The notes beneath the pieces were generated by a model. The model ran no database searches, was not told the DNA's origin, and saw only the letters and a list, made by a program, of their open reading frames with translations. DNA of 64,000 nt from Chlamydiales bacterium (GTDB taxonomy: Bacteria; Chlamydiota; Chlamydiia; Chlamydiales; Simkaniaceae): NCBI GenBank assembly GCA_024233395.1, contig JACKPR010000004.1, forward strand, positions 62,001 through 126,000. The letters are read 5' to 3'. Position 1 is the first letter of the stretch, and each line of letters opens with the position of its first letter. Below are positions 7,652 through 16,501 of the stretch, one piece after another. The position numbers and the translations under genes were made by a program.

Positions 7652-8548
7652 TCAACTTATCGCCTCATTGTAAAGTCTTTGTACAACACGACAAAGCATC
7701 ATAAATTGCTTTGAAGTTTGAACAAATTGAACATCCCCTCTGGCTTCACGGTATTCGATAATCTTTCTTTGAATGGCTTTAAGATCAAAATCTTCTTTAC
7801 ACAACGTCTTTTTCTCTTGAAGAAGGGAATAAAAATAGAAAAGAACCGTAAAAGTTCCCGTCCTTCCAACTCCAGCTCGACATCCTAATATCGCAACAGC
7901 ATTAGGAGCTTTTTGCATGGATTCATAAAGTTCTTTGAGAAGTGCAATCACAATTTCCTCTTCTCCCATTCCATGATCCTTCCATGTGGGATAATGAAAT
8001 AATGAAAAAGGGAGATCATCCATTGTATGGGTCTGCCTTTCCCACCCCTCTTTTTGCTCTTTCGATATAAAAGAAATCTTTCTTCCCCAAGATTTAACTT
8101 TAACTTCTATTGTGGGACTATCCTTTGTTGGGAAAAACCAACCACCATAGGGATTGATGTCATCTTGATGCATGAAGTTAATGATAAAAACATTCTTTTT
8201 TTCTTGGAGAAGAGAGTGAACCATGTACCAATAGTGATCCCTCATTTTTCCAGCAGTGGGATAACCCGTAGCAATCAGTCGATCGGTGATCCAATTTGCT
8301 TCAATAAAAACCTCTTCTTCATCAAGAATAAGCTTGGGGCGTGTATGGAAGTTTCCCCCAATATTTGGAAAGTTTGTAAAACCTTCTCCACATCGAGAAT
8401 TTAAACAAAATTCAGACTCGAGTTTATAACAGCTGGGATCATCGGGAAATTGATGCCATGCTTCAATCATTTCAGCTTCAGTGAAATCGAGTAGGGGAAA
8501 TTCCGATGAATGGGTAATTTTAGTTTTTTTAAGAGATGTTATTTCCAT
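7652..8548 (-). CDS. Eukaryotic-like protein tyrosine phosphatase
   Basis: A 298-residue protein with the signature features of a classical (receptor-type/YopH-like) tyrosine phosphatase. The P-loop CRAGVGRTG has the nucleophile C223 and R229. There is a WPD-like loop HYPTWKDHG (W189, D191) and a Q-loop VQTSKQ (Q277, Q281) inside GDVQFVQTSKQF. Two departures stand out: the usual His before the Cys is Gly (GC instead of HC), and the loop is WKD rather than WPD. No signal peptide is visible. It may act on host phosphotyrosine proteins if delivered by type III secretion, or inside the bacterium; this is inference. It lies 33 bp upstream of ispG. Confidence 0.8.
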   Translation of the reverse strand: MEITSLKKTKITHSSEFPLLDFTEAEMIEAWHQFPDDPSCYKLESEFCLNSRCGEGFTNFPNIGGNFHTRPKLILDEEEVFIEANWITDRLIATGYPTAGKMRDHYWYMVHSLLQEKKNVFIINFMHQDDINPYGGWFFPTKDSPTIEVKVKSWGRKISFISKEQKEGWERQTHTMDDLPFSLFHYPTWKDHGMGEEEIVIALLKELYESMQKAPNAVAILGCRAGVGRTGTFTVLFYFYSLLQEKKTLCKEDFDLKAIQRKIIEYREARGDVQFVQTSKQFMMLCRVVQRLYNEAIS

Positions 8549-8636
8549 TTTTTTATGTCCTTATTAATTTTTTTCCGAAAAGACTTTAACAACATGCTAA
8601 AAAAAAAGCTAGCATAAGCCTTTCGCAATAAAAAAG

Positions 8637-8665
8637 TTTGAATTTAATAACTAATTCAATTTATA
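8637..8665 (+). promoter_or_regulatory. Possible operator and -10 upstream of the tpsA gene
   Basis: An inverted repeat TTGAATT(N8)AATTCAA overlaps an AT-rich stretch containing TTTATAAAC about 45 bases before the tpsA start codon. It could be a regulator site overlapping the promoter. No matching regulator is encoded in the window, so this is tentative. Confidence 0.3.
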
Positions 8666-8698
8666 AACATAGACCTAATGGAAAAACTCTGAGGATTC

Positions 8699-11600
8699 AT
8701 GGACAAACGCTTTATTCTTTATTTATTGGTTATTCCTTTATCACTTATTGCGAAGCCTAAAGGGTCAGATTTCTCTCCCGATGCTGCGACTTTCACCCAT
8801 CCTTCTGTCGATAACATGGTGATCTACGTTAATGATCAACAGGCAATTATTAATTGGGATAGCTTCTCAATTGAAAGAAATGAAGTGGTCACCTTTATTC
8901 AACCTGATGAAAATTCAGCTGTACTTAATAGAGTCTTCTTAAAAGAACCGAGTAAACTTCTAGGAACTCTTGAAGCCAACGGAAAAATCTATCTGATTAA
9001 TCCTAATGGAATTTTCATAGGTAATGGAGCTCTTATTGATACAAATGCTTTTATAGCTTCTACATTGGACGTTTTGGAAAGTGAGTTTATTAAAGGTGGA
9101 GATATTCGTTTCCGCGGTAATTCTGAAAATAAAATTGTGAACTTGGGGACGATTCGTGCTTCTGGTGGCGATATTGCTCTCATCGGTCGGTATGTCGAAA
9201 ATCATGGGAAGCTCATTGCTCCTAATGGGATGGTTGCTCTAGCAGTTGGGAAAGAGATTCTCTTAAAACCAAATGAGAAAGAACGGGTCCATATTTGTGC
9301 TCTCAGTCAAAATGTCTCACAAAAAGGAACAGGAATTATTCAGAAAGGAGATATTGAAGCTTTAAAAATCCGCCTTCTTGCTGATGGAAATCCTTATAAA
9401 TTGGCGATTAAGCACAAAGGAAAGCTAGATGCTTTAACAACAACTACCCAAAATGGTGAAATTTATCTCGTTGCTGAAAAAGGGATTGTTGAAGTCACTG
9501 GAGAAGTTCATGCTCCTGGAGGAGAAATTCACATCCTTGGAGAAAAGGTCGCCCTTCTTGAAAATGGATTTCTTGACATTTCAAGTGATCCGGGTGGAGG
9601 AGAAATACTTTTCGGGGGATCATTTAAAGGAAAGAATCCTGATATTCTAAATTCTGAATATTCCTACGTTGATAAAAACGCAACGATCAATGTTAGCTCC
9701 TTAGTGAATGGAAATGCTGGTCAAGCCATTGTTTGGTCAGATGGATTAACCTCTTTCCATGGAGTGATTATTGCCCGAGGTGGTGATGAAGGAGGAAATG
9801 GTGGCCTTGTTGAAATTTCAGGAAAATCTAGGCTGAATATGACAGGAACAACCGATCGAACGGCTCCTAAGGGAACTCCAGGAGAGCTTTTAACTGATCC
9901 CAGTACAATCATCATTAAAAAAGGATCCCTCTCCTCCATAGACACCTCCTACATTCATGGAACTTATTACCCCATTAAAGGAAAAAGTATTCTCGATGAA
10001 ACAACGCTTCTAGCTCAACTCAACTCAGGACCTGTAACGGTTACAACAAGTTCGACATTTGATGGTGAAGGAGACATTATCATCGATACAAATTTAGATA
10101 GCACTTCTTCTGGAGGAGGCTATGGAACAGGTCACAAGCTAACCTTTATTGCCGATCGAGATATCCACGTTAGAGGAAACATCCAAAATAGTGGAAGAGG
10201 TGACATTGTCTTCAATGCAGGAAGAGACCTGCGCATCGATGGAACGGACCGAGTCGCTCGAGTCGGAACACAGCTTGGAAATACAGAGATTGACGTTGGA
10301 CGGAACCTTCTTTTACTAGGGGGTGCTAAGGGACAAGCTCAAATTGGATTTGATAATGGGTTTATTAAAAGTAATATTCACTTAAAGGTTGGAAATGACC
10401 TAATCCTCCAATCCCTTGGAAACTTCACTTTGATTGGCCATACAAATACAACCCCCACTTCAACTGGAATGGATTTCCAAGGGAATATTAGGATCGATCA
10501 CCTTGGAAGAAACCTTGTTCTTCTTGCTGGTGAAGGTTCCCATCAATTTGCACAAATCGGACATGCTCCTCATCAAGTTGAGACCCATTCCTATACTAGT
10601 GATGTGAATGCTTCAGGAGATATTCATATCCCTTCCATTGAAGGCTTTGTTAAACTCGCTGCAGGAAAAGATAAAGCTGGATGCTATGCTTTGATTGGTC
10701 ATGGTGGAAAGCAAAGAAGTCATAATGATTCTTACCAAGGGAACTTTATTGTTCATTCTGATAAGGATATTCAAGTTTATGGTGGGGAAAATTCTACACC
10801 AAACAACTTTGCAGGCATTGGATTTGCACAAGATTTTGATGGTTCTGCAACCCATGTTTTCCATTCCGATCACATCTCCGTTAAAGCAAAAGAAGGGATC
10901 TACCTGAATGCAGGCTATGGAACCAATCCCGCCTTCATCGGTGCCTATACTGGAAATACCCCTGGGACAATGGATTGCAGTCTTCACCAACTCGAAGTTT
11001 CTTCTGGAACAGGTATTTTCTTAACCGCAAATCCAAATCCTAAAGCGATGGGAAATAGTGTTATCGGAATCACTGGTATTAATGGTCCGGCAATTGCAAA
11101 TATTTCAATTGATGCCAACGAAACACTTCTTTTGCAAGGTGCCAACCAATCTAGTAGCACAATCGTTAACTACATTGGAGGTTCTACTGAGCCAGGATCT
11201 ATTCAAATAGCAGCCAATGATTTCATTGTTGAGGGAAGTGATACAAGTGCTTATGTTTCAGGATTTGGACCACTTTCTATCACAACAAGCAATGACCTTT
11301 TACTAAAAAAGAAAGTTTGGATTGAAAACAAAGGAGGAGCTTTAACCATTGCTTCTTTAGGGAATATCAAGATGCATCCCAAAAGTTCAATCGCTAATCT
11401 TACAAAGGATCCACTCTCTCTTTCAGTAAGTTTCCATGAAAATGAGCCTCGGGGCCAGTTGATAATGGAAAAGGGGGCAAACTTAGAAGGATCTAACGTC
11501 ACTTTATATCTCACAAGTAAAATGGATCATACATTCGCTATGGCTCCCCATTATACTTTAGTCTCTGATGAAGTCATTCCTTTGGTTTTAAATGAAGAAG

Positions 11601-11872
11601 TTAAGATCGTTCTACCGCCTGAAGTTCCACGAACCATTTTTTATAAAGATAAAGAGTTTGCCTATCAAAATATTCAACGGAGTCAACTTCTCGTCAGTGG
11701 AATGCTGACAGCTTTCCATCCTATGAATGAATACCTTGGCTGGGTTGAAAGATTTCAAGTTGCAGAGAAGCGAAATGATCAGCTATACTTCCAGCGCATG
11801 AGAAGCCTCTCTTTTAATGATCCTAAAAACGAAAACATTATCACTTTCCCTAAGAGGGTGTATGCGAATTAG
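8699..11872 (+). CDS. Two-partner secretion exoprotein (filamentous hemagglutinin-like TpsA)
   Basis: A 1057-residue exported protein. A short signal peptide (about residues 1-18) is followed by the TPS carbohydrate-dependent-hemagglutination domain with its hallmarks: NWDSFSI (52-58), FIQPDENSAVLNRV, IYLINPNGIFIG (NPNGI at 101-105) and GTIRASGGDIALIG. The remainder is a long right-handed beta-helix of glycine-rich, roughly 20-residue turns. No protease or toxin domain is seen at the C-terminus, so it is probably an adhesin. The RBS GAGG lies 6-10 bases before the ATG. The gene for its translocator follows after 151 bp that form a large palindrome. Confidence 0.88.
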   Translation: MDKRFILYLLVIPLSLIAKPKGSDFSPDAATFTHPSVDNMVIYVNDQQAIINWDSFSIERNEVVTFIQPDENSAVLNRVFLKEPSKLLGTLEANGKIYLINPNGIFIGNGALIDTNAFIASTLDVLESEFIKGGDIRFRGNSENKIVNLGTIRASGGDIALIGRYVENHGKLIAPNGMVALAVGKEILLKPNEKERVHICALSQNVSQKGTGIIQKGDIEALKIRLLADGNPYKLAIKHKGKLDALTTTTQNGEIYLVAEKGIVEVTGEVHAPGGEIHILGEKVALLENGFLDISSDPGGGEILFGGSFKGKNPDILNSEYSYVDKNATINVSSLVNGNAGQAIVWSDGLTSFHGVIIARGGDEGGNGGLVEISGKSRLNMTGTTDRTAPKGTPGELLTDPSTIIIKKGSLSSIDTSYIHGTYYPIKGKSILDETTLLAQLNSGPVTVTTSSTFDGEGDIIIDTNLDSTSSGGGYGTGHKLTFIADRDIHVRGNIQNSGRGDIVFNAGRDLRIDGTDRVARVGTQLGNTEIDVGRNLLLLGGAKGQAQIGFDNGFIKSNIHLKVGNDLILQSLGNFTLIGHTNTTPTSTGMDFQGNIRIDHLGRNLVLLAGEGSHQFAQIGHAPHQVETHSYTSDVNASGDIHIPSIEGFVKLAAGKDKAGCYALIGHGGKQRSHNDSYQGNFIVHSDKDIQVYGGENSTPNNFAGIGFAQDFDGSATHVFHSDHISVKAKEGIYLNAGYGTNPAFIGAYTGNTPGTMDCSLHQLEVSSGTGIFLTANPNPKAMGNSVIGITGINGPAIANISIDANETLLLQGANQSSSTIVNYIGGSTEPGSIQIAANDFIVEGSDTSAYVSGFGPLSITTSNDLLLKKKVWIENKGGALTIASLGNIKMHPKSSIANLTKDPLSLSVSFHENEPRGQLIMEKGANLEGSNVTLYLTSKMDHTFAMAPHYTLVSDEVIPLVLNEEVKIVLPPEVPRTIFYKDKEFAYQNIQRSQLLVSGMLTAFHPMNEYLGWVERFQVAEKRNDQLYFQRMRSLSFNDPKNENIITFPKRVYAN

Positions 11873-12019
11873 AGTACGTTCAGATTTTTTTGCATTTTCT
11901 AAAGAAATTTTTCTTCGGAGAATGCAGTCAACTTTTATAAGTTGGCGAATTTGAGAAGGAAAATTAATTGGAAAAGGCTAAAAAAATGAACCATTATAAT
12001 TCACATACACCCTCTAAGG
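11849..12019. repeat. Large inverted repeat spanning the tpsA-tpsB spacer
   Basis: Bases 11849-11870 (containing the last codons of tpsA) and 11998-12019 (ending 4 bp before the tpsB ATG) are complementary at about 20 of 22 positions. A second inner pair (GTTCAGATTTTTTTGC against the TAAAAAAATGAAC region) and a perfect central hairpin CAACTT-TTAT-AAGTTG make the whole 171 bp one nested imperfect palindrome. The architecture matches the dispersed family, but the core differs. In mRNA it would separate the two cistrons with a long hairpin. Confidence 0.65.
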
Positions 12020-12023
12020 CACT

Positions 12024-13739
12024 ATGAAGAAACTACTGACACTTTCGCTACTGACAACGACTCTATTTGCTCAAGACTTTGAGCGAGTAAAACCCAAAGA
12101 ACCCACCGAGTTTCAAGGGGAAAAAGGAATCACCTACCCCTCGACTCAAGAATCTCATCAAGTTCCCAATGGAAATGCGTTGATCATCCCTGAACTCAAA
12201 GGAGTCATTCTTACCGATAAAAAAAGGCATATTTCCGATGAAGAAGTCGCTCGTGCTATTGGTGGTGCAGAAGCTATCAACGTCCAAGTTCCTGGGACGA
12301 TCAAGCACTTTGATGCAATGCTAAAAAACAATTTTCTCGCTCGACCTCTTACAAAACAAAAACTCGTCGACTTAAAGCAAGAAGTGATCAATTATTATAG
12401 ACGGTGGGGACGTCCTGTTGTCACAGTTGAAATCCCTGAGCAAAAACTCTCCAGTGGAGTCTTAGAAATTGTTGTCATCGAAGGAAAACTTGGAAAGGTA
12501 ACGGTCGAAGGAAACAAGTTCTTTAAAGACCAAAGATTGATCGATTATATCCGCTTAGAAAATGGCGGCCCGATAAACTCTGATATCCTTGTTACCGATC
12601 TTGCTTGGATTAACCGAAATCCTTTTAGACAAGTGGATGTGATTTATGAACCTGGAGAACTTGCGGGAACAACAGATATTCGTCTAGTTGCCGAAGATCG
12701 TCGCCCATACCGTTTCTATGCTGGTGTGGATAACACAGGGTTTGATGAAACCGAAAATACTCGCATTTTTGTGGGATCCAATTGGGGAAATGCTTTTGGG
12801 TTGGATCATCTCCTTTCTATACAATTCACCTCTGCACCAAAAATCGACCGTTTTTGGGCACTTACAGGTTATTACACGATTCCCCTTCCTTGGCGCGATA
12901 TCTGGACTTTTTATGGAGGGTATTCCCATGTCCATGGAGATATGCACGTTGACCATCCCGGCCTTGATAATTCAGGATACTCTGCACAAGCCAGTACCCG
13001 TTATAACTGGATCTTGACTCCCCGTCCCGGCTACCTTCATGATGTGATTTTTGGATTTGACTATAAAAGAACCGATAACAATCTCGAATTCGGTGGAGAA
13101 TCGGTTTATCGGCATAGCGTCAACCTTACACAACTCATCCTCGGTTATAATGGAGGATATATCGGTGAGGGATTCAATGCTTCCATTACAGCTGAACTCT
13201 TCTATTCCCCCGGTCCTTGGCTTGGAGAACAAAGTGATTCTGACTATAAAGATGTCCGCTTCCAAGCAAAAAGTTCCTATCTTTATGGAAGACTAACCTT
13301 TGCTCCAATGATTCGCCTTCCGAAAGACTTTTCATTTACAATGACATTCCGTGGTCAAGCCTCGTCACAAAACCTCCTTCCAAGTGAACAAGCGGGTCTT
13401 GGGGGGTATGATAGTGTACGGGGATATAAAGAACGGGAAGTCAACGTTGATAATGCTTTCTTGCTTTCAACAGAATTGCGCACCATGCCCCTTTCATTCA
13501 TTGGAAAGAAAGCCTTTAAAGACCTTCTACAATTCCTCGTCTTCCTAGACTATGGGATTGGCCGAGATGTTAGAACGGAGCAAAATAACCCTAAGACCTA
13601 TTACCTCTTGGGAGCAGGTCCTGGTGTCCGCTATCAAATCTCTTCCTATTTGACCTTCCGAGGCGATCTAGGCTTCCAGCTCAAAAAGTTAGACTCACGC
13701 GGCTTCCGCTTCCATTTTTCGCTCGTCGGCAGCTACTAA
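12024..13739 (+). CDS. Two-partner secretion outer-membrane translocator (TpsB, ShlB/FhaC family)
   Basis: A 571-residue outer-membrane protein with a signal peptide (MKKLLTLSLLTTTLFAQ). Two POTRA domains follow (about 55-160 and 160-235), marked by INYYRRWGRPVVTVEIP and LGKVTVEGNKFFKDQRL. Next comes a beta-barrel domain containing the diagnostic VRGYKE (VRGY at 465-468). The C-terminal strand ends in aromatic residues (FSLVGSY), as BAM substrates do. It exports the upstream TpsA exoprotein across the outer membrane. The last 59 bp overlap the convergent gene on the other strand. Confidence 0.9.
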   Translation: MKKLLTLSLLTTTLFAQDFERVKPKEPTEFQGEKGITYPSTQESHQVPNGNALIIPELKGVILTDKKRHISDEEVARAIGGAEAINVQVPGTIKHFDAMLKNNFLARPLTKQKLVDLKQEVINYYRRWGRPVVTVEIPEQKLSSGVLEIVVIEGKLGKVTVEGNKFFKDQRLIDYIRLENGGPINSDILVTDLAWINRNPFRQVDVIYEPGELAGTTDIRLVAEDRRPYRFYAGVDNTGFDETENTRIFVGSNWGNAFGLDHLLSIQFTSAPKIDRFWALTGYYTIPLPWRDIWTFYGGYSHVHGDMHVDHPGLDNSGYSAQASTRYNWILTPRPGYLHDVIFGFDYKRTDNNLEFGGESVYRHSVNLTQLILGYNGGYIGEGFNASITAELFYSPGPWLGEQSDSDYKDVRFQAKSSYLYGRLTFAPMIRLPKDFSFTMTFRGQASSQNLLPSEQAGLGGYDSVRGYKEREVNVDNAFLLSTELRTMPLSFIGKKAFKDLLQFLVFLDYGIGRDVRTEQNNPKTYYLLGAGPGVRYQISSYLTFRGDLGFQLKKLDSRGFRFHFSLVGSY

Positions 13740-14865
13740 AAGTAACAAAACCACCGACCTTCTTTTGATTCCACATTTCAACGAGTTTTGGATAGGTTTG
13801 ATGAAACCTAGCCATTAGATTACACTGCGCCAGCTTTAAATGATCGGGAGAACTAAACTTATCGAGAAGCGTTCCGACATAGTCAAGAAGGTTCTCTGAT
13901 CGAATCTGCTCAAGAGTCGTACAAAGATGATCATCCTTTATCTCGTGACTTTCTATCCCGATGAAAGGATCAATCACGGGTTTTAGTGAAGTACTATCTA
14001 AAATTGCTGCAAGGATAGGATAGTAAAAGAGATCTCCAATCTTTGGCAAGAAATTACGCCGTGCAAATGCTTCAGAAACACTGCAAGCCACCCTAGCAAC
14101 ATCCCATAAAGGAGTCTCTCTAGTATCCTCATCACGAATAGTATACCTTAAAAGAGCTTCTCCAATCTTTGGGTCTTCTTGATAGGACTTACTCTTTAAT
14201 AAGTATTTAAGAAAAATCAAATCTACCGGAAGGATGGCTTTAACAATACGCGATTGGTACACTTCTTGTTGGAACTTTTCATTTGTCCCCGCTCTATCAA
14301 AACCAACCATTACACAACACCTTGTATATCCATCCCAAGACTCTGATAATAAATCATCGATGTCCGATTCGGTTATATTAAGTGGGTTCTTGAGCATTGC
14401 ATTTCCTAAGTCCCACTCTAAATCCCATCGATTGTCTTGTCTGGGGTCCTCTAAAAAAGCTCTACACTTCCTTGTAATGGATAGGGTAATCACAGTTTTA
14501 GAATCTTGAAGGTGCTCTTTAAATGCTTCAACATCTCTTTCAAATCTATAGATCAAAAAGTAATTTCCCAAAGCTATACATGTTCCCCCGAGAAAGATCG
14601 TTGAGATGCATGCTGTTTTGAGAGTCACTCTTCCAAAATAGCTGCCCACAGCAATCATTGCTAGTGTAAGCAATTGATACTCTTTTTTTGCTCCATTTTT
14701 ATTGAGTAAAAGTTGAGAACATATCCCTCCTCCTAGGGAAACCATTTGCATTTTTAAAGCGGATGGAGGAAGTTGGCTTCTCATGAAATAACAATAGGTT
14801 CCTCCGAAAAAAGAACTCATTGCAAGATAGGCCTTGGTTGAAGAATTCATTTGCAATGCATCCAT
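13681..14865 (-). CDS. Membrane protein of unknown function with Inc-like N-terminus
   Basis: A 394-residue protein. The first 105 residues hold about four hydrophobic segments (around 14-28, 38-54, 63-80 and 86-105) with very short turns between the last two. The rest is soluble, helical and acidic. Such an N-terminal hydrophobic pair followed by a cytosolic domain resembles chlamydial inclusion membrane proteins, but I see no sequence motif that proves it. The family is not recognised. It overlaps the end of tpsB by 59 bp tail to tail. Confidence 0.6.
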   Translation of the reverse strand: MDALQMNSSTKAYLAMSSFFGGTYCYFMRSQLPPSALKMQMVSLGGGICSQLLLNKNGAKKEYQLLTLAMIAVGSYFGRVTLKTACISTIFLGGTCIALGNYFLIYRFERDVEAFKEHLQDSKTVITLSITRKCRAFLEDPRQDNRWDLEWDLGNAMLKNPLNITESDIDDLLSESWDGYTRCCVMVGFDRAGTNEKFQQEVYQSRIVKAILPVDLIFLKYLLKSKSYQEDPKIGEALLRYTIRDEDTRETPLWDVARVACSVSEAFARRNFLPKIGDLFYYPILAAILDSTSLKPVIDPFIGIESHEIKDDHLCTTLEQIRSENLLDYVGTLLDKFSSPDHLKLAQCNLMARFHQTYPKLVEMWNQKKVGGFVTFSSCRRAKNGSGSRVSLTF

Positions 14866-15127
14866 AAGAGTTGCTCCTAATAAAAAATTTAATTGAAAAT
14901 AGTATCAATAAAATTCAAATAGAAATCTACCCTTGATGAGAATCTTTTGACACATAAATTCTTCTAGAATTTTTTTATAAGAGAAAATTTTAGCTATTGA
15001 ATATTAATAAGATATAAATACTCTATACAAATATCCTTCTTAGGAGGAAAATGAGATCATAGTCATTTCAGACTGGGTATAGCTCGGAAAAGTGACTAGC
15101 AACAATTAAACCTTTTGGTAGGTAAAT

Positions 15128-15268
15128 ATGTCTTACATGGACAATAAAAACAAAAACAAATCTCAACAACAAAATAAACAACCTTCTTGTTCTAACATGT
15201 CGAAAGGGGCTAATCCAAAAGCGAAAAGCCATCCACGCGGGCAACAACAACAGTCCAAAAAAAAATAA
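15128..15268 (+). CDS. Very small Lys/Gln/Asn-rich protein
   Basis: A 46-residue frame starting MSYMDNKNKNKSQQQNKQP and ending GQQQQSKKK. It is strongly basic and of low complexity with one cysteine. GGTAGG precedes the ATG at a suitable distance, and a 10-bp-stem terminator follows 22 bp after the stop, so it looks like a complete monocistronic unit. It has no recognised family. A small nucleic-acid-binding protein of the chlamydial developmental cycle is one possibility. A short leader or chance frame cannot be excluded. The 260 bp upstream (14866-15127) hold no other gene. Confidence 0.5.
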   Translation: MSYMDNKNKNKSQQQNKQPSCSNMSKGANPKAKSHPRGQQQQSKKK

Positions 15269-15289
15269 GACTTATTGCAATTTTCTTGT

Positions 15290-15318
15290 AAAGGCATGCT
15301 CAGAAAGGGCATGCCTTT
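15290..15318. terminator. Bidirectional intrinsic terminator
   Basis: AAAGGCATGC (15290-15299) pairs perfectly with GCATGCCTTT (15309-15318) around a 9-base loop, with T-rich sequence after it. It sits between the small basic protein gene and the convergent pterin dehydratase gene. Confidence 0.8.
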
Positions 15319-15328
15319 CTATTTCTGC

Positions 15329-15673
15329 CTATCCTTGATGAGACACGTATTCTGCTTCGATTTTAGCAGCTAGAATAAAATCGCTCTCTGTAAGCCCATC
15401 CACTTTATGGGTCCAGATTTGAAGAGTGACTTTTCCCCAGGCTAAGAAAATATTAGGATGGTGCCCCTCTTCCTCAGCAACAGCACCAATGATATTGATA
15501 AAGGCCAGAGCTTCTTTAAAATTTTTGAAGGAATAAGCTTTTTCAAGATGGTGTTCTTCAATAATTTCCCACCCTTCCCCTAACTGCATATATAGAGGTT
15601 TAAGATCCTCCCCTTTTAAAGGAGATGATCCCACAACGCAAGGGGTGCATTTTTTTTTAATCAATTCTCTCAT
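15329..15673 (-). CDS. Pterin-4a-carbinolamine dehydratase family protein
   Basis: A 114-residue protein with the family core: GWEIIEEHHLEKAYSFKNFKEAL, then AEEEGHHPNIFLAWGKVTLQIWTH and a final LTESDFILAAKIE. The EGHHP histidines form the active site, which dehydrates 4a-hydroxytetrahydropterin. No aromatic amino acid hydroxylase is visible in the window, so the partner is unknown. The N-terminus has CTPC in a segment (KKKCTPCVVGSSPLKGEDL) typical of the family. It overlaps the upstream methyltransferase gene by 17 bp. Confidence 0.88.
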   Translation of the reverse strand: MRELIKKKCTPCVVGSSPLKGEDLKPLYMQLGEGWEIIEEHHLEKAYSFKNFKEALAFINIIGAVAEEEGHHPNIFLAWGKVTLQIWTHKVDGLTESDFILAAKIEAEYVSHQG

Positions 15674-16343
15674 GATGACATACCGTTTGAATGTAGGCTT
15701 CCGTTTCTCCCCATAGAAAACTCACAGGAAATGTTTTTTCTATCTGAAAACCATTTTCATCATAATCTGTGAGCGGATAACTGATGCTGATAATTTTTGT
15801 TCCTTTTGGATACTTTTTAAGCTTTTGAACTAACGAAGTAATTTCCTGGTCGGATAGTGCTGTTCCATAGAGGTAAACTACGGTTGCTTCAGGAAGTTCC
15901 CCTTTGAGCATATCTCCACAGATAAAAGTCACCCGTCCTTGGTGATATTTATGGGATAGATAACGGGATAATTTTACAAATTGAGGGATCCGTTCAATTC
16001 CAATCACCTGACATTTGAAAAAATGGTGCAAGAAAAGTGCTCCTCGCCCTCTTCCAGATCCCAGCTCTAAGAAGGTATCAGTCGGTTCAAGCTCCACTTC
16101 TTTTGCAATTTTCTCATAAGTCATGAGAGGTGTTTCACCGTAGGTATGAATCTCTTTCTCATTTCGATTCTTGAGGTAATTCTTACTAATCGTATAGGGA
16201 TTTTTAAAGATGTAAGCAGTCAAAAGAGCACGATCAAGATGAGAAAAGGGATGATCATGATAGTAGCGCTTTTTGACCTCTTTTTGAAGCCTCCGATCAC
16301 TCAGCGAGTACTTAATCATATTCCAAATTTGCATCATAAACAA
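15657..16343 (-). CDS. SAM-dependent methyltransferase-like protein
   Basis: A 228-residue protein with a class I methyltransferase motif I (FLELGSGRGRGALFLHHFF), a motif II acidic residue in CQVIGIERIP and motif IV-like FICGDML. The substrate is not identifiable. The N-terminal 75 residues are basic with AYIFKNPYTISKNYLKNR. The C-terminal segment EKTFPVSFLWGETEAYIQTV fits the fold. It is co-directional with the pterin dehydratase, with a 17-bp overlap. Its start codon is close to the divergent region at 16344-16501. Confidence 0.72.
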   Translation of the reverse strand: MFMMQIWNMIKYSLSDRRLQKEVKKRYYHDHPFSHLDRALLTAYIFKNPYTISKNYLKNRNEKEIHTYGETPLMTYEKIAKEVELEPTDTFLELGSGRGRGALFLHHFFKCQVIGIERIPQFVKLSRYLSHKYHQGRVTFICGDMLKGELPEATVVYLYGTALSDQEITSLVQKLKKYPKGTKIISISYPLTDYDENGFQIEKTFPVSFLWGETEAYIQTVCHHERID

Positions 16344-16501
16344 TATTTTGCATCAACACCTGACAATCGTCAATGAAAAATCATCCTGTGTCAAGGCTAG
16401 CTATGTTAAGCGGTTACAAAAATACTAGGGCGTGTCGTCAAAAAGTTGAAATAAAATTTTTTTCCTCCTATCATAGTTGGGCAATTCATTTGGAGGATCA
16501 T

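Noticed and set aside
16373..16501. N-terminal extension of the small membrane protein from 16373
   Set aside because: It has no RBS, and the strong RBS before 16502 supports the shorter form.
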